From positions 757,501 to 821,500 of the forward strand of contig JBBBDQ010001027.1 of the NCBI GenBank assembly GCA_037127315.1: a stretch of DNA of 64,000 nucleotides. The letters run 5' to 3'. Within the stretch, counting starts at the first letter, position 1; each line of letters begins with the position of its first letter. The stretch is from Ascarosepion bandense. Its lineage: Eukaryota > Mollusca > Cephalopoda > Sepiida > Sepiidae. The translations under genes were made by a program, and so were the position numbers. Shown piece after piece: positions 45,150 through 56,754 of this stretch. Under the pieces are notes generated by a model. It had not been told where the DNA came from. It ran no database searches and worked only from the letters and a program-made list of their open reading frames with translations.

Positions 45150-45535
45150 TTCATCTTGACTCACTCTTTTTTCAGTTTTGAATTTCTTTTCTTTTTCTGT
45201 TTCTTTTTCGAGGTCAATTTTCTTTTTTCTTTTCTCTTTTTCTTTTTCTTAATTTATTGTCTTTTCTCTTTCTCTTTTTCTTATTTCTTTTTTTCATCCT
45301 TTTTCTTTTCGCTTTATTCGTTTTTACTTTCTTTTCATTTTCTTTCTCCCATTTTATTCTCTTTTGTTTTTCTTTATTTTATAATCATTTTCATTTTTGT
45401 TTTTTCTTTTTCTTTTTCTATTTTCTTTTCTGTTTCTTTTTCTTTCCTTTTTCTTTTACGTTTTCTTCGTTTTTGCTTTCTTTTTATTTTCATTTTTCTA
45501 TTTTAATCTCTTTTATCTTTTATCTTTCTCTATTT
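45150..45535. repeat. pyrimidine tract, CTTTT-rich
   Basis: Almost pure pyrimidine on the plus strand, the mirror of the 44.2-kb purine tract. A further T-rich tract lies at 46008-46345. Confidence 0.94.
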
Positions 45536-45539
45536 TCTA

Positions 45540-45659
45540 GCTTACGGCCATATCACGTTGAATACATTGGCTCTCGCTCGATCACCGAAGTTAAGCAACG
45601 TTGACCCTCATCAGTACTTAGATGGGTGACCGCTTAGAGAATACCAGCTGCTGTAAGCG
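45540..45659 (+). rRNA. 5S rRNA-like sequence (probably pseudogene or SINE head)
   Basis: It follows metazoan 5S rRNA over its whole length of about 120 nt: CTTACGGCCATATCACGTTG at the start, GATCACCGAAGTTAAGCAAC in the middle, CAGTACTTAGATGGGTGACC, and a closing CTGCTGTAAGCG. Many differences from usual 5S are C-to-T or G-to-A at former CpG sites, which suggests decay. It is followed within a few bases by a tRNA-like SINE head and has only a TTT at its end, so a working gene is doubtful. Confidence 0.75.
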
Positions 45660-45662
45660 TTT

Positions 45663-45840
45663 AGTGACGGATGTGCGTTGTGGATATCGACTCGGAAAGT
45701 TGAATGCCCTGCATTCTATTAAGCACTGGTACCCTTGGGAAAGGTATTAATCCGTCCCTTCCCTCCAGTTATGGGTTAAATAACAGCGTAGGATTTGGGG
45801 ACCCTGCCCTTAAAAACAAATCCCAATGAATCTTGATACT
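45663..45840 (+). repeat. chimeric SINE: tRNA-like head with family C tail
   Basis: The head (GTGCGTTGTGGATATCGACT) and first body part match the main SINE up to GGGTTAAATAACAG. They then switch to GACCCTGCCCTTAAAAACAA, the family C tail also seen at 15106-15198 (-). Confidence 0.75.
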
Positions 45841-46416
45841 CGAAAAGAAAAAAAAACTATTACTAAACACAAAACTTATATTAAACAAAAATAACAACAC
45901 TATATTGTTGAAAGAAAAAAAAAAGGTATTTACCAGCAATAAATAAAATTTAGTTGGCAATAAATGACCCGCTGAGGTTGATATGCCATAAAACAACCAA
46001 CCATTTTCTAATCTTTTTTGTTTTCGTTTTCTTTTTTCTTTTTTTTTATTCCTTTTTCTTTTTCCGTTCTCTTCGTTTTTTTTTCTTCTTATTTTTTATT
46101 TTTCCGCTCGCTTTTCGTCTTTTTTCAAACTCTTGCTTACCAAGCAACAAACCTAAAAGAATGTTTTGAAAATACTATACTTTCGTTTTATTTCAATTGT
46201 TTTTCGTTCTTTGTTTTTTTTTCTGAACTTCTTATTTTTTATTCTTTTCTTTTTTTTTTCTTTTTCATACATTTTCTATATTTTTATTTCATTTTTATCT
46301 CTCTTTCTTGGTTTTCCATTTTTTTTAATGTTTTGATAAATTTAATGGAGCCGAGATAATAATTTTACACATTTTTAGTGAGCATGCATGTTAGATAAAG
46401 CGCATATTTTCACTTA

Positions 46417-46418
<2 letters not shown>
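45841..46418. other. T-rich tract, no gene
   Basis: Polypyrimidine-rich from about 46008 to 46345. Phe-rich open frames are artefacts. Confidence 0.7.

Positions 46419-46468
<50 letters not shown>
46419..46468. repeat. (TA)n microsatellite
   Basis: Pure TA repeat. Confidence 0.97.
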
Positions 46469-46473
<5 letters not shown>

Positions 46474-46477
46474 GATG

Positions 46478-46655
46478 ATCAGATAGGTAAATCCCAAAAA
46501 CCCGATCCTAATCAAAATTAATTTCATTAAAATTGATCAAGGTGGAGGGTTCGATGCAAATATTACATTCTATTTACAGAGTCAAATATACAAATAAAAT
46601 AAATTTTTGTTTCGCCATTGCTGAAGAAGCGAGGATTTCCTCGTAGAAATGGCTA
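46478..46655 (+). repeat. interspersed repeat family D, copy 2
   Basis: Matches 17675-17880 (CCCGATCCTAAT, AAATTGATCAAGGTGGAGG) and ends in a CTAT array. Confidence 0.8.
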
Positions 46656-46663
46656 TCCAACGG

Positions 46664-46718
<55 letters not shown>

Positions 46719-46730
46719 ACAGTCTGTTCA

Positions 46731-46799
<69 letters not shown>

Positions 46800-46810
46800 C
46801 AGTCCCTTCA

Positions 46811-46871
<61 letters not shown>
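46656..46871. repeat. (CTAT)n array with spacers
   Basis: CTAT repeats are interrupted by CACAGTCTGTTCATATCTAT-like and CTCAGTCCCTTCATATCTAT-like spacers. Confidence 0.97.
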
Positions 46872-46872
<1 letters not shown>

Positions 46873-47765
46873 ATTGAAGCCGGCTATTTTATTTAATTAC
46901 TCATTAACCCGTTCATGGAAAGCACCTGAAAGGCCCTAATATTAAACAAAACTCCGAAAGTAAACAAGTAAACAATTGCTGTCGATTGTCGCTCAGTGTA
47001 AGACGAACTCAATTTTGATTGACTGCTTTTTATGTCTTGTTTTCTAAACATTTTGTTTTAAACCAAACAAAATGAACAAAGGAAAGTTTCCCTCCCGGAC
47101 ATTTCGTACAGCCGTCATCGTTTGCCCACCGTGACGTCTTTAGCTGCGTTAGTAAGCAATAACGTGTGTCATGACTTTTCGAAATAGATCAACCAGACCA
47201 AACCCAGATTTTACAAATCTGCAAAAATGAACCAAGTTGCGATAAAATTTTCTTTAATTCTTCATAAATGAATAATTTTTTTAAGAAAAGATTATTTTAC
47301 AAGGAATGTTCATGAAAATATTTTCTAAGTCAATCAACTCTGGCTTCATTTAATTTTAAAATATTTATAAGTTAAAAATATTTTTATAATATAAGTTAGT
47401 TGATAGGAGTTGTAGTAATTTCTTATACTAAGTTAAGACTTAATAATAGTTATTAAAGAGAGAATAGATTATTAAGTTCCATAACAAAATAAATATATTC
47501 AGAGTCGGTGTGTAGTATTGAAGTGTTGGGAGCTGGTTAATTTTTCTTTTGTTTGACCTTGTATCAGACTTGACCGAACTCCCTACAGCTTACAGGATTT
47601 CATGCAGATTTATAATCATCAGAATTATCAGAACGTTTTCATCAGAAGGTTGGTTGTCAGTTGGAATGTGTGGATTAGTGCAGAAGAGTGGAATAATAAA
47701 ATAGACATTTTGAATATTAAAATACAAATTTATTTAAAGGAGGAATAACATAAGTTGTAGAAGTT
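46872..47765. other. AT-rich DNA, nothing recognised
   Basis: No gene or repeat family identified. Confidence 0.45.
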
Positions 47766-47798
47766 GTGAACAGATAGATAGATAAATAGACAATGAAC

Positions 47799-47831
<33 letters not shown>

Positions 47832-47841
47832 TGAACGGACT

Positions 47842-47911
<70 letters not shown>

Positions 47912-47979
47912 TAAATTTACTTAGATATGAAGAGATAGATAAATATGAACAAATTGAGATAGATAGATATGAACAGACT

Positions 47980-48025
<46 letters not shown>

Positions 48026-48088
48026 TGAACATATTTCGATAGCTAGCTAGCTAGCTAGCTAGATAGCTAGATAGATAGATAGATAATG
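47766..48088. repeat. (GATA)n array with spacers
   Basis: GATA repeats with ATGAACAGACT-like spacers, the reverse complement of the CTAT array at 46.7 kb. A (CTAG)n patch lies near 48040-48062. Confidence 0.97.
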
Positions 48089-48113
48089 AACAGACTAAGA
48101 AAGTTAAGTGTAT

Positions 48114-48585
48114 TGTCGGATGTCATACATTGACACCCGCACACGCACACACACACACACATATACGCATGCTCACTCTGCGTTCCACGTGATGACTTTC
48201 CCGCCAAAAAACGAAGTCTTTTAAAAACCGGAAACAGCACGGGATACAGAGAAAGGATTTCGTCCCGGGGCGAGGACAGACAAGACAGACATGCCTTCCT
48301 AATTCACACAAACACTCGCGCACTAATTGCGGGTAGCAATTAGTGGCGCAAATATTTTTTATTCTCTTAATTTTCTTCTCTGACATTAACTTTCATTGAA
48401 ACCGGACTCTACAACTTCTTATGCATGCTTTCTCAACCCTATGTAACCTTTTTCAATATATTGTTTTTCCGTTTACTTTCGCCTTCTTGTTCATTCATAA
48501 ATCTTGCTTCAAACCTTAACGAATGTTACGTCGAGTCGACCGTTAAAATATAAATTAGTAAGTGGACGGCCTATCATCCACTACA
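48114..48585 (+). repeat. 5' LTR
   Basis: 472 bp, TGTCGGATGT...CCACTACA, with an internal CA-rich stretch and an inverted CTAATTGC/GCAATTAG pair. Identical by eye to the 3' LTR. An 87-codon antisense frame is present in both LTRs and is not a gene. Confidence 0.96.
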
Positions 48586-48586
48586 A

Positions 48587-48606
48587 TGGTGACCACGACG
48601 TGATTT
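48587..48606 (+). promoter_or_regulatory. primer-binding site for tRNA-Trp
   Basis: TGGTGACCACGACGTGATTT lies one base after the LTR. It complements the 3' end of animal tRNA-Trp (with CCA) at all but one position. Confidence 0.8.
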
Positions 48607-49606
48607 CGATTCGGCGTAATTCAGTCCAGCATCGTTGGAAATGGAACTCAGCATTCTTCTGTGTCTATCAACAAGAACTACTATTCAACGTCGTTATCTC
48701 CCAACTCTTTCTACAGGACTCCAAGATGGCGACCCCACACAGAATTTTTACAATCGCGCACTAGACAGCACAACTGTCATCTCTCTCTCCCAGGTTTTCC
48801 AGAAAAAGAGTAACACAACGTCGACTTAAAGACGTTTCTTTCAGCATTCAACGCAATGTCACTCAACCAAACACAACGTCGACTTAAAGACGCCTTTTTT
48901 TCTCAACCAGAACACTGAGGAAATCGACAAGCCGAATTATTTATACTGGAGAATTGTGACCTCCAGAAAATTCGACATTAAACCTCGATATCTTTTTAGT
49001 TCTCTCAAACGCGTACACTCGGTATCAACAAGCTTCAATCAACCACTTTGCAAATCAAAGTTTATAACCAACTGTTAATTCTTCTAACACCAACATAAAA
49101 ATCCACACGTACAGCAAAACACGGAAACTCTTACAAACGCAAGCAACTCAACGTGGAGCATTGGAATAAATTAGAAGATCTTTAACAGACACATCAACTA
49201 CCGAGAATTTTCCAGAGCATGCCGCATCCTGGCACTCTGATAGGGGACACTGCAGCAAAATCCCTACTCACGCGCATCGCATTCCAGACTCTTCTTCTTT
49301 TCAGCCTACGAGAGACAACCAAAAAAAAAAAAAAAATTCACCTTTCACAAATTTTTCTCATTTTTCCATTTCACCATGTGCTTTTTGAGAATCCAATATG
49401 GCTGACCAGCAGTCAGACGTTTCAGCAACCTCCTCCCACACCTATGAGCAACGTCTGTGCCCCCACCTTTTTTTTCAGCAACAAGCCCTCTCTGTCATTT
49501 TTGGCAGGATGACTACTACTACTGCTACAGCATCATCATCAATGTAACCAGACCACCATATATACGGACATATTGAAAAAAATATTTTTAATATTTGTTT
49601 CAATCT

Positions 49607-49616
49607 AGAGGGGGGG
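49607..49616 (+). promoter_or_regulatory. polypurine tract of the LTR element
   Basis: AGAGGGGGGG lies four bases before the 3' LTR; it would prime plus-strand DNA synthesis. Confidence 0.85.
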
Positions 49617-49620
49617 CTAT

Positions 49621-50092
49621 TGTCGGATGTCATACATTGACACCCGCACACGCACACACACACACACATATACGCATGCTCACTCTGCGTTCCACGTGAT
49701 GACTTTCCCGCCAAAAAACGAAGTCTTTTAAAAACCGGAAACAGCACGGGATACAGAGAAAGGATTTCGTCCCGGGGCGAGGACAGACAAGACAGACATG
49801 CCTTCCTAATTCACACAAACACTCGCGCACTAATTGCGGGTAGCAATTAGTGGCGCAAATATTTTTTATTCTCTTAATTTTCTTCTCTGACATTAACTTT
49901 CATTGAAACCGGACTCTACAACTTCTTATGCATGCTTTCTCAACCCTATGTAACCTTTTTCAATATATTGTTTTTCCGTTTACTTTCGCCTTCTTGTTCA
50001 TTCATAAATCTTGCTTCAAACCTTAACGAATGTTACGTCGAGTCGACCGTTAAAATATAAATTAGTAAGTGGACGGCCTATCATCCACTACA
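49621..50092 (+). repeat. 3' LTR
   Basis: 472 bp, no difference from the 5' LTR found on direct reading, including the CA run. Confidence 0.96.
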
Positions 50093-50459
50093 GTATCATA
50101 GTTCGTACAAAATCTTCTAGTAGTAATTGTTGAAATAGATAAGGAGAAAGAGAAAGAGAACAAGGTGTGACCTGACCTTATCTCCGGGTTGATTTGAAGT
50201 GGGTTACATTTTAGATGTGTGTCAGTAAACCGCCTCCCCTGACTGACCGCCGAGACCGGTTAGAAACCATCCTTAAATATTGAATCCAGTCACGTTTGGC
50301 GGCTCCATAATGATTTTTTCTTTAGCTGTGGAAAAACTGTTTCTCTGACGTATTTTGAATGCTGTTTATTTGATTAGGTAAATATTTAACCATTAAATAT
50401 TGCGGGCATCAACACCTTGGATAGTAAATATTTACGGGCTTCTTGTCACACGAACAATA
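50093..50459. other. nothing recognised
   Basis: No gene or repeat family identified. Confidence 0.45.
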
Positions 50460-51664
50460 TTGGTGGATAGTATAAAAGGCAATCTGTGAGTCTGTGTGTG
50501 ACTGTTCTCTATGCACGCCTACATTTTTTAAGCTACGCCATTCAAACTTTCTAAGGACACATATCTACAGGGAAGCCAGGTCGACACATTCTTTTTCAGT
50601 TTAAGTTCAGCAATTTTCCCTATCGCACTTTTTGGCCAAGGGTGCAAATTGTTTACATTTGCTCCGTAAAACATCTAAGATCTAAGATGGTTGCTAGACT
50701 ATCTCACAGAAATCAAATCACACGTGTCAAAGGCGACTAAAATATTCTTTTATTAAAAAAAATGAGCCTTTATATTTAATTTTTATTCCAACGTTTTAAA
50801 AATTCATTTGGTCAACAAAAAAATGTGAATATTTCTCCCCGTAATTTTGAAACGAAAGAAATATTTTTTTAAAAAAGTGTTTTTTCAAACAAAAACAAAA
50901 TATGTAAAAAAAAAATTGCCAATGTTTAATTTAGTTATTTAAGTCTTTTTTTTTTCAGATTTAATATTTCATACTTAATAAAATAAAATTAAAAAAAAAT
51001 CAAGCTTTTTTTCGCTAAATATTTCATGCAGGAAATCAACTGTCTGTAATTCGTATGGCATTAATGTAACTTTTTCCTCTAAAATTAAATGTCTACATTT
51101 TTAAATATTCTTCGAAAATTTCTTAACTGAGAGCGTAATAGTTTTATATTTCTAATTTCAGTAAAACAAAATAATTTTTATTTTTATGTTAAATTCATTT
51201 AGTCAACTAAAAAAGGTAAATAATTTCCCCCTTAATTTTGAAACAAAAACAAACGCAATGTTTACAATGTCACACAAAACATCAAATCACGTTTACGCAA
51301 AACAAAAGAAAATAGATTTTTTTAATGGAACTTTTTAACAATTTTAAAACAAATTTTTATATAATTATAATTTTATATAACCGAGTTTTAAAGAAATTTA
51401 TCCATTTAATATTATAAACATTATTGCATCACGAGATTTGATGGTTGTGTGAGTATTGTAAACATTGCATTCCAAGTAATTTAGCAGCCATCTTCGATTA
51501 AAGTAACAGACACTCACACTAGGTATACTCAGTTTTTTTGTAGATTTTTTAATATGCCTCCTAAAAAAAGAGCTCGATTAGGGCTGCGGCAGTCAGGGCA
51601 ACAAGGTCTTTTCCTACTGCTAAAATGTTCTGAGTTGCCCAGGCAACGCCGGGCTATGATGCTA
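50460..51664 (+). mobile_element. non-autonomous Helitron with start of a Helitron ORF
   Basis: The 3' end is a Helitron terminus: the hairpin-forming GCCCAGGCAACGCCGGGC, then TATGATGCTAG, then T. The 5' part has GTATAAAAGGCAATCTGTGA, as in many animal Helitrons. Near the 3' end, ATG at 51554 opens MPPKKRARLGLRQSGQQG, reminiscent of the basic start of Helitron proteins, and then runs into the terminus. Most of the element was therefore deleted. The 5' boundary is approximate. Confidence 0.65.
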
Positions 51665-52399
51665 GTATAGGATAATTCCTTGATTTTTTCATATTTTTTT
51701 AAAAAACGGTATACATATTTTTTCGCTTTCATTTAGGGGGAAAAAAAAACCGCATTAATTTTGCCGGTATCTTGAGTGTAATATTAATCGTCGATGAGGA
51801 GTTACTTTTCTAAGCGCAGCTTAGATGTGGCACAAGGCCGAAAGAATGAGGTACCCAGTGAGCATCGAACTCATTACTCAGTTGTAACATGTTCTAGCGA
51901 GACACTCTTGCTAACCATTGCACTTACGTCGAGGTCCCCAAAGCGTCGATGAGGAGTAGAAGAAAATGATACGCTCCAAGGTAATAGTAGCGATTGAAAT
52001 AACTTCCTTGGTTCTAAGGATGCATGGAGGTATGTTCACCGAAAATGGAGAGAAATTTTGATAGATATCATGGTCACGACGGACGTGAGTTCTGAGAAAG
52101 AAGCTTATTAACCATAATAGCAGTGGTAGATATAGGTTCAGAGTAAGGCTGGGAAGAAACAATCCCTATAGATACGATCGTATGACAATCGCAGCGACAC
52201 CGATTCAACCGCCGCGGTATTTAGGGAAAGGAAAGGGTTGAGCAAGCACGTACAGTCTGATAAGAGGAGGTGAGAACAGGGAAACTATTTCTAGAGGGAA
52301 GGGCGCGTGTAGCAGAGTCGAAAAATATATGAAATTTAGTTAACGCTCTCATAGAATTTTTTTTTTTAAAGGAATGATTTTATTTAGGTGTAAATAGGT
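51665..52399. other. nothing recognised
   Basis: No gene or repeat family identified. Confidence 0.45.
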
Positions 52400-52905
52400 C
52401 AGTTTACTGGATTCTTATGTGATCTGTTCCTCAATATGGCAGTGAATGCTGGGCAGTCTCCTTAAAGATGCAGGAGAGATTTGAAGCAACTAAAATGTAG
52501 TTCTACAGAAGGATGCTAAGTATACCGTGGACCAATATGTGAGCAACGTCAAGGTTCTGGAGAGAATAGAAACGGAAAGGAAACTAATACTTAACATCAG
52601 GGAAAGACAGCTGAAGTTTCTGGGGCATGTAATGAGGAAGGAGGGCTTGGAGAATCTGATACTCATAGGTCAGATAGAGGATGGAAATGAAAAGGAAACT
52701 AATACTTAACATCAGGAAAATACATCTGAAGTTCCTGGGACGTGTAATGAGGAAGAAGGGCGTGGAGAATCTGATACTCACAGGTCAGATAGAGGATGGA
52801 AACGAAAAGGAAACTAATACTTAACATCAGGAAAAGACATCTGAAGTTCTTGGGACATGTAATAAGGAAGGAGGGCTTGGAAAAAAACAACGTATAACCT
52901 ACCTG
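52400..52905 (+). mobile_element. F52C9.6-like LINE relic containing its own tandem repeat
   Basis: Fragments such as PQYGSECWAVSLK-like and RRMLSIPWTNM blocks are followed by RERQLKFLGHVMRKEGLE and NLILIGQIED. From 52569 the same coding stretch is repeated. Confidence 0.8.
52569..52880. repeat. 115-bp tandem repeat made from LINE coding DNA, 2.7 units
   Basis: Units start at 52569, 52684 and 52799 with GAAA(C/T)G(A/G)AAAGGAAACT and are about 93% alike. The period is not a multiple of three, so each unit shifts frame. Confidence 0.93.
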
Positions 52906-53456
52906 GGGGGAGATGGTAAAAAAAAAAAAAGAAACAAAAGATTTTAATATTTACAAAAGACATGAAATTGTGTAGAACCATGATTACCAACGTTCTAAAG
53001 AACACGGCATTTAGAAAAAGCATGTATCTGAGCAGACGCCTTCATCAGGGACTGGATAGATACACAGACAGATAGGCATACACGGAAACGAGCTTTCAGC
53101 CATTATATTTCGCCATTTATGTAGATCTAGTTATAGTAAAATAGTACGTAGTGTTATCTGTTTCTATTTAATTTCAGAAATTCAGTCTGATTGATTGATT
53201 GTGGTACTGTTTTCTAAATTTTGTTAAAATCGATTGTATTTACTCATCGGCCACATGTTATGGAATTTATTGTTGATAAGTGTTTCTTAATTCTTTTTAA
53301 AATGTGCGAAAAATTTTAGTGGGAGCAGGAGAGAAAGTAAGTAAGAGAGAGGGAGAAAATAAATGACAAGTATTTAAGGAACGAGAGGTGTGTGAGTGTT
53401 TATACTGTTTACACATTGCTAGTCGCTTCTGTCCCTCACGCATTCGTATTTATGAC
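52906..53456. other. upstream region of FReD gene B, nothing else recognised
   Basis: No exon or repeat family. It may contain distal regulatory DNA. Confidence 0.45.
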
Positions 53457-53534
53457 TGACGTCATTCGTTTCTCTCAAAGTACGGAAGCTTGTTTGTATA
53501 AATAGGGTAGCATTTTTGCCTTAGTACCTCAAAC
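53457..53534 (+). promoter_or_regulatory. core promoter of FReD gene B: CRE, TATA box, initiator-like site
   Basis: A perfect cAMP-response element TGACGTCA (53457-53464) lies 32 bp before TATAAATAG (53497-53505). An initiator-like CTCAAAC lies at about 53529-53535, 30 bp after the TATA box. This would give a 5' UTR of about 95 nt before the ATG at 53625. The arrangement and distances are typical of an inducible TATA promoter bound by CREB/ATF proteins. No experiment is implied. Confidence 0.6.
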
Positions 53535-53624
53535 GACAGGATTCTTCGTTGAGAACACTAGACTTGTAAAAAGTTAGACAAAGAACGACGCGCTATTTTT
53601 GAGAGGAACAAAAGACAAGTTGTC

Positions 53625-53850
53625 ATGATGTTGGCTATAAAAATACTTGCGATGGCTTGCTTTTTCATGTTAGCCCCTGCTGAGACTAAGAGCTCCCTCA
53701 ACTCATCGGATATGAAGAACAACAATAATGATAATAATGACAATGATAATTATTGTACTAATCTTACAAACCTTATTCAGCTGCTTACAGACCATGTAAT
53801 CAAACTGGAAACGAAAATCGACACACTTTCCGAGCTCGTTAACAAAACTG
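53625..53850 (+). CDS. FReD gene B, first exon: signal peptide and coiled-coil start
   Basis: ATG at 53625 opens a 75-codon frame ending at a donor-like ACTG|GTAAGC (53851) in phase 1. Residues 1-19 (MMLAIKILAMACFFMLAPA) form a secretory signal peptide with cleavage likely after A19. Residues 32-42 are an Asn/Asp-rich run. CTNLTN (44-49) holds a cysteine and an N-glycosylation site. Residues 50-75 are a leucine/isoleucine heptad helix (LIQLLTDHVIKLETKIDTLS). The plan is that of a secreted FReD protein: signal peptide, cysteine for disulfide linkage, coiled coil, then FReD. It is on the same strand and in the same phase as the FReD exon at 63202. Intermediate exons were not found, so the joining is inference. 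A second ATG follows directly; either could start. Confidence 0.7.
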
Positions 53851-53931
53851 GTAAGCCATCATTTATCGTATTTTTTTAATTGAATCCCGTGTTCACTTAG
53901 TAAAAAGATTTTACATGCTCAAATGCGGGAA

Positions 53932-55189
<1,258 letters not shown>

Positions 55190-55440
55190 GACCCGACAGT
55201 GTACGGACGGGCAGAGGGACAAAAATTCCCCAGTCCCTTCAACCGCCGGTTGAGCTGGCCCCGGTGACGAGCACCTGGTCCACCCCTCTACTGCATTGGG
55301 GCGGTGCGGCCGCTGGACACTGTTCCCCGGGACCGGGCATCTATCAGTGTAATTTTTCTCAGAAGCAACCCTGTTCTCGCGGACGGAGCTACAACTGAGC
55401 CGAACTATGTCTTCGAGGACAGAGACGCAACTGAGAGATG
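55190..55440 (-). repeat. interspersed repeat family E, inverted copy
   Basis: On the minus strand it matches 16205-16440, with GATGCCCGGTCCCGGGGAAC and a TCTCAGTTG start. Confidence 0.65.
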
Positions 55441-55966
55441 ATTTGGTACCAACCCAACACAAAAATTTGGCGGGTAAATATAAAGATATTGGAAGGATTG
55501 GAAATCTGACGAAGGATCGAAACCATTTAGACGACAGCATTACCAACATCAGCCAGAATATTGAGGAGGGTGCTGGTGTAAGAGAGACTCTTGGTGTAGC
55601 TAGAACTCTAGTGAAAACTGCCAGCTACTATTGGTAGGAAAATTCAATAAAATTAATAATATTGAACAGGAAAATATCAAGAGCCTGTCCAAGAACAAGA
55701 AAGCAGTAGAACATCGAGTTAAAGGTCGTACCCATAATAACTGGTCCACCTGGAACCGTTCCCAATCCACGAGACTGCACGAATTAGGCATTCCCGAAAG
55801 TTTTGGGGTTGTGCCAGCGACGATATTGCTCGTGTTTGCGATCAAACTGAGAAAGGTGCTGTATATTTGTAGAAACTTGTTATCACTCGATATCCAGCAA
55901 TAACCACGACGGATTTGCTACGAACAGGCAAATACATAAAATGATAATAATGATAATAATAATAAC
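55441..55966. other. nothing recognised
   Basis: Frames at 55407-55637 and 55631-55903 (+) are open for 76-90 codons but have no family signature. Part may be the continuation of repeat E. Confidence 0.4.
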
Positions 55967-56710
55967 AGACAAATATTATACATAATAATGCGGATCTAAA
56001 ATGCAGGTTCTGTGATAAATACCAAGAAACAATAGACCATCTAATCTCAGGATGTTGTGTACTTGCCCCATATGAATATAAAAATCGTCACGATAGAGTG
56101 GGACAATATTTACATTGGACAATGTGCAAACACTATGGAAAGTATGTAAACAAACACTGGTATGAACATCACCCAGCACCGGTTACAGAAATAGAAGATG
56201 TCACTATTCTATGGGATTACACCATCTACACAGACAGAAAAATTGAAGCAAATAGGCCAGACATTATTGTTAAAAACCAGAAAGAGAAAATTTGTCTATT
56301 AATTGATATGGCTTGTCCAGCGGATTGTAACATAGCAACCAAGGAATTCGAAAAACTGTCAGAATATAAAGACCTGGAAATTGAAATAGAAAAAATGTGG
56401 AAATTGAAAACAAGAATCGTGCCAGTAATAGTAGGTGCACTTGGAATGATAAAAAATGGAACAAAACAACACATTGAAAGAATCCCTGGAAAACCCAGCT
56501 TAATAGATATACAAAAAATTGTCTTTTTAAGTACAGCCCACCCACTAAGGAGAACTTTGTCTATGTAACGCTAGGGATGTTAAGGAGATATTAAAAACAT
56601 GAAATGGAATCATAACAACACACCACGACCTGTCTTAGGTCTTCCTGCAGACTTGGTAGGTCGTGCGACCATAGCAGAAATCGATTTATAATGAAAAATG
56701 ACATAATAAT
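55967..56710 (+). mobile_element. R2-like LINE, 5'-truncated copy with intact C-terminal domain
   Basis: The frame 56098-56568 is open and matches the decayed copy at 2371-2818: WYEHHPAPVTEIEDV, LWDYTIYTDRKIEANRPDII, LLIDMACPADCNIATKEFEK, KTRIVPVIVGALGMIKNG and STAHPLRRTLSM. The RPD...ID...KEFEK pattern is that of a restriction-type endonuclease domain. The 3' UTR follows and ends in AAT repeats at about 56700-56720. It is preceded by a zinc-knuckle remnant (CRFCDKYQETIDHLISGC) in another frame. Confidence 0.85.
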
Positions 56711-56754
56711 AATAATAATTGTGCAACACATTGTCATTAGCTTCCCTCTGCCGG

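Larger units (their letters stand above)
48114..50092 (+). mobile_element. complete non-autonomous LTR retrotransposon (TRIM/LARD-like)
   Basis: Two 472-bp direct repeats, identical by eye, start TG and end CA. They enclose only 1,035 bp. The four-base target duplication GTAT lies at 48110-48113 and 50093-50096. A primer-binding site for tRNA-Trp follows the left LTR, and a polypurine tract precedes the right LTR. The internal region has no gag, protease, RT or integrase signature. It contains a 21-bp word (ACAACGTCGACTTAAAGACG plus one base) twice, near 48818 and 48872. It must be moved by proteins of another element, probably of Ty3/gypsy type. Confidence 0.95.

Noticed and set aside
45540..45659. 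Active 5S rRNA gene
   Set aside because: Several CpG-type decays, only a TTT at the end, single copy, and fusion to a SINE argue against function.
46618..46939. YLSIYLSI repeat proteins
   Set aside because: Translation of the CTAT tetranucleotide array; same at 53.9-54.3 kb.
48123..48386. 87-residue minus-strand protein found twice (also 49630-49893)
   Set aside because: It lies within the two LTRs; the duplication is that of the LTR, and the peptide has no family signature.
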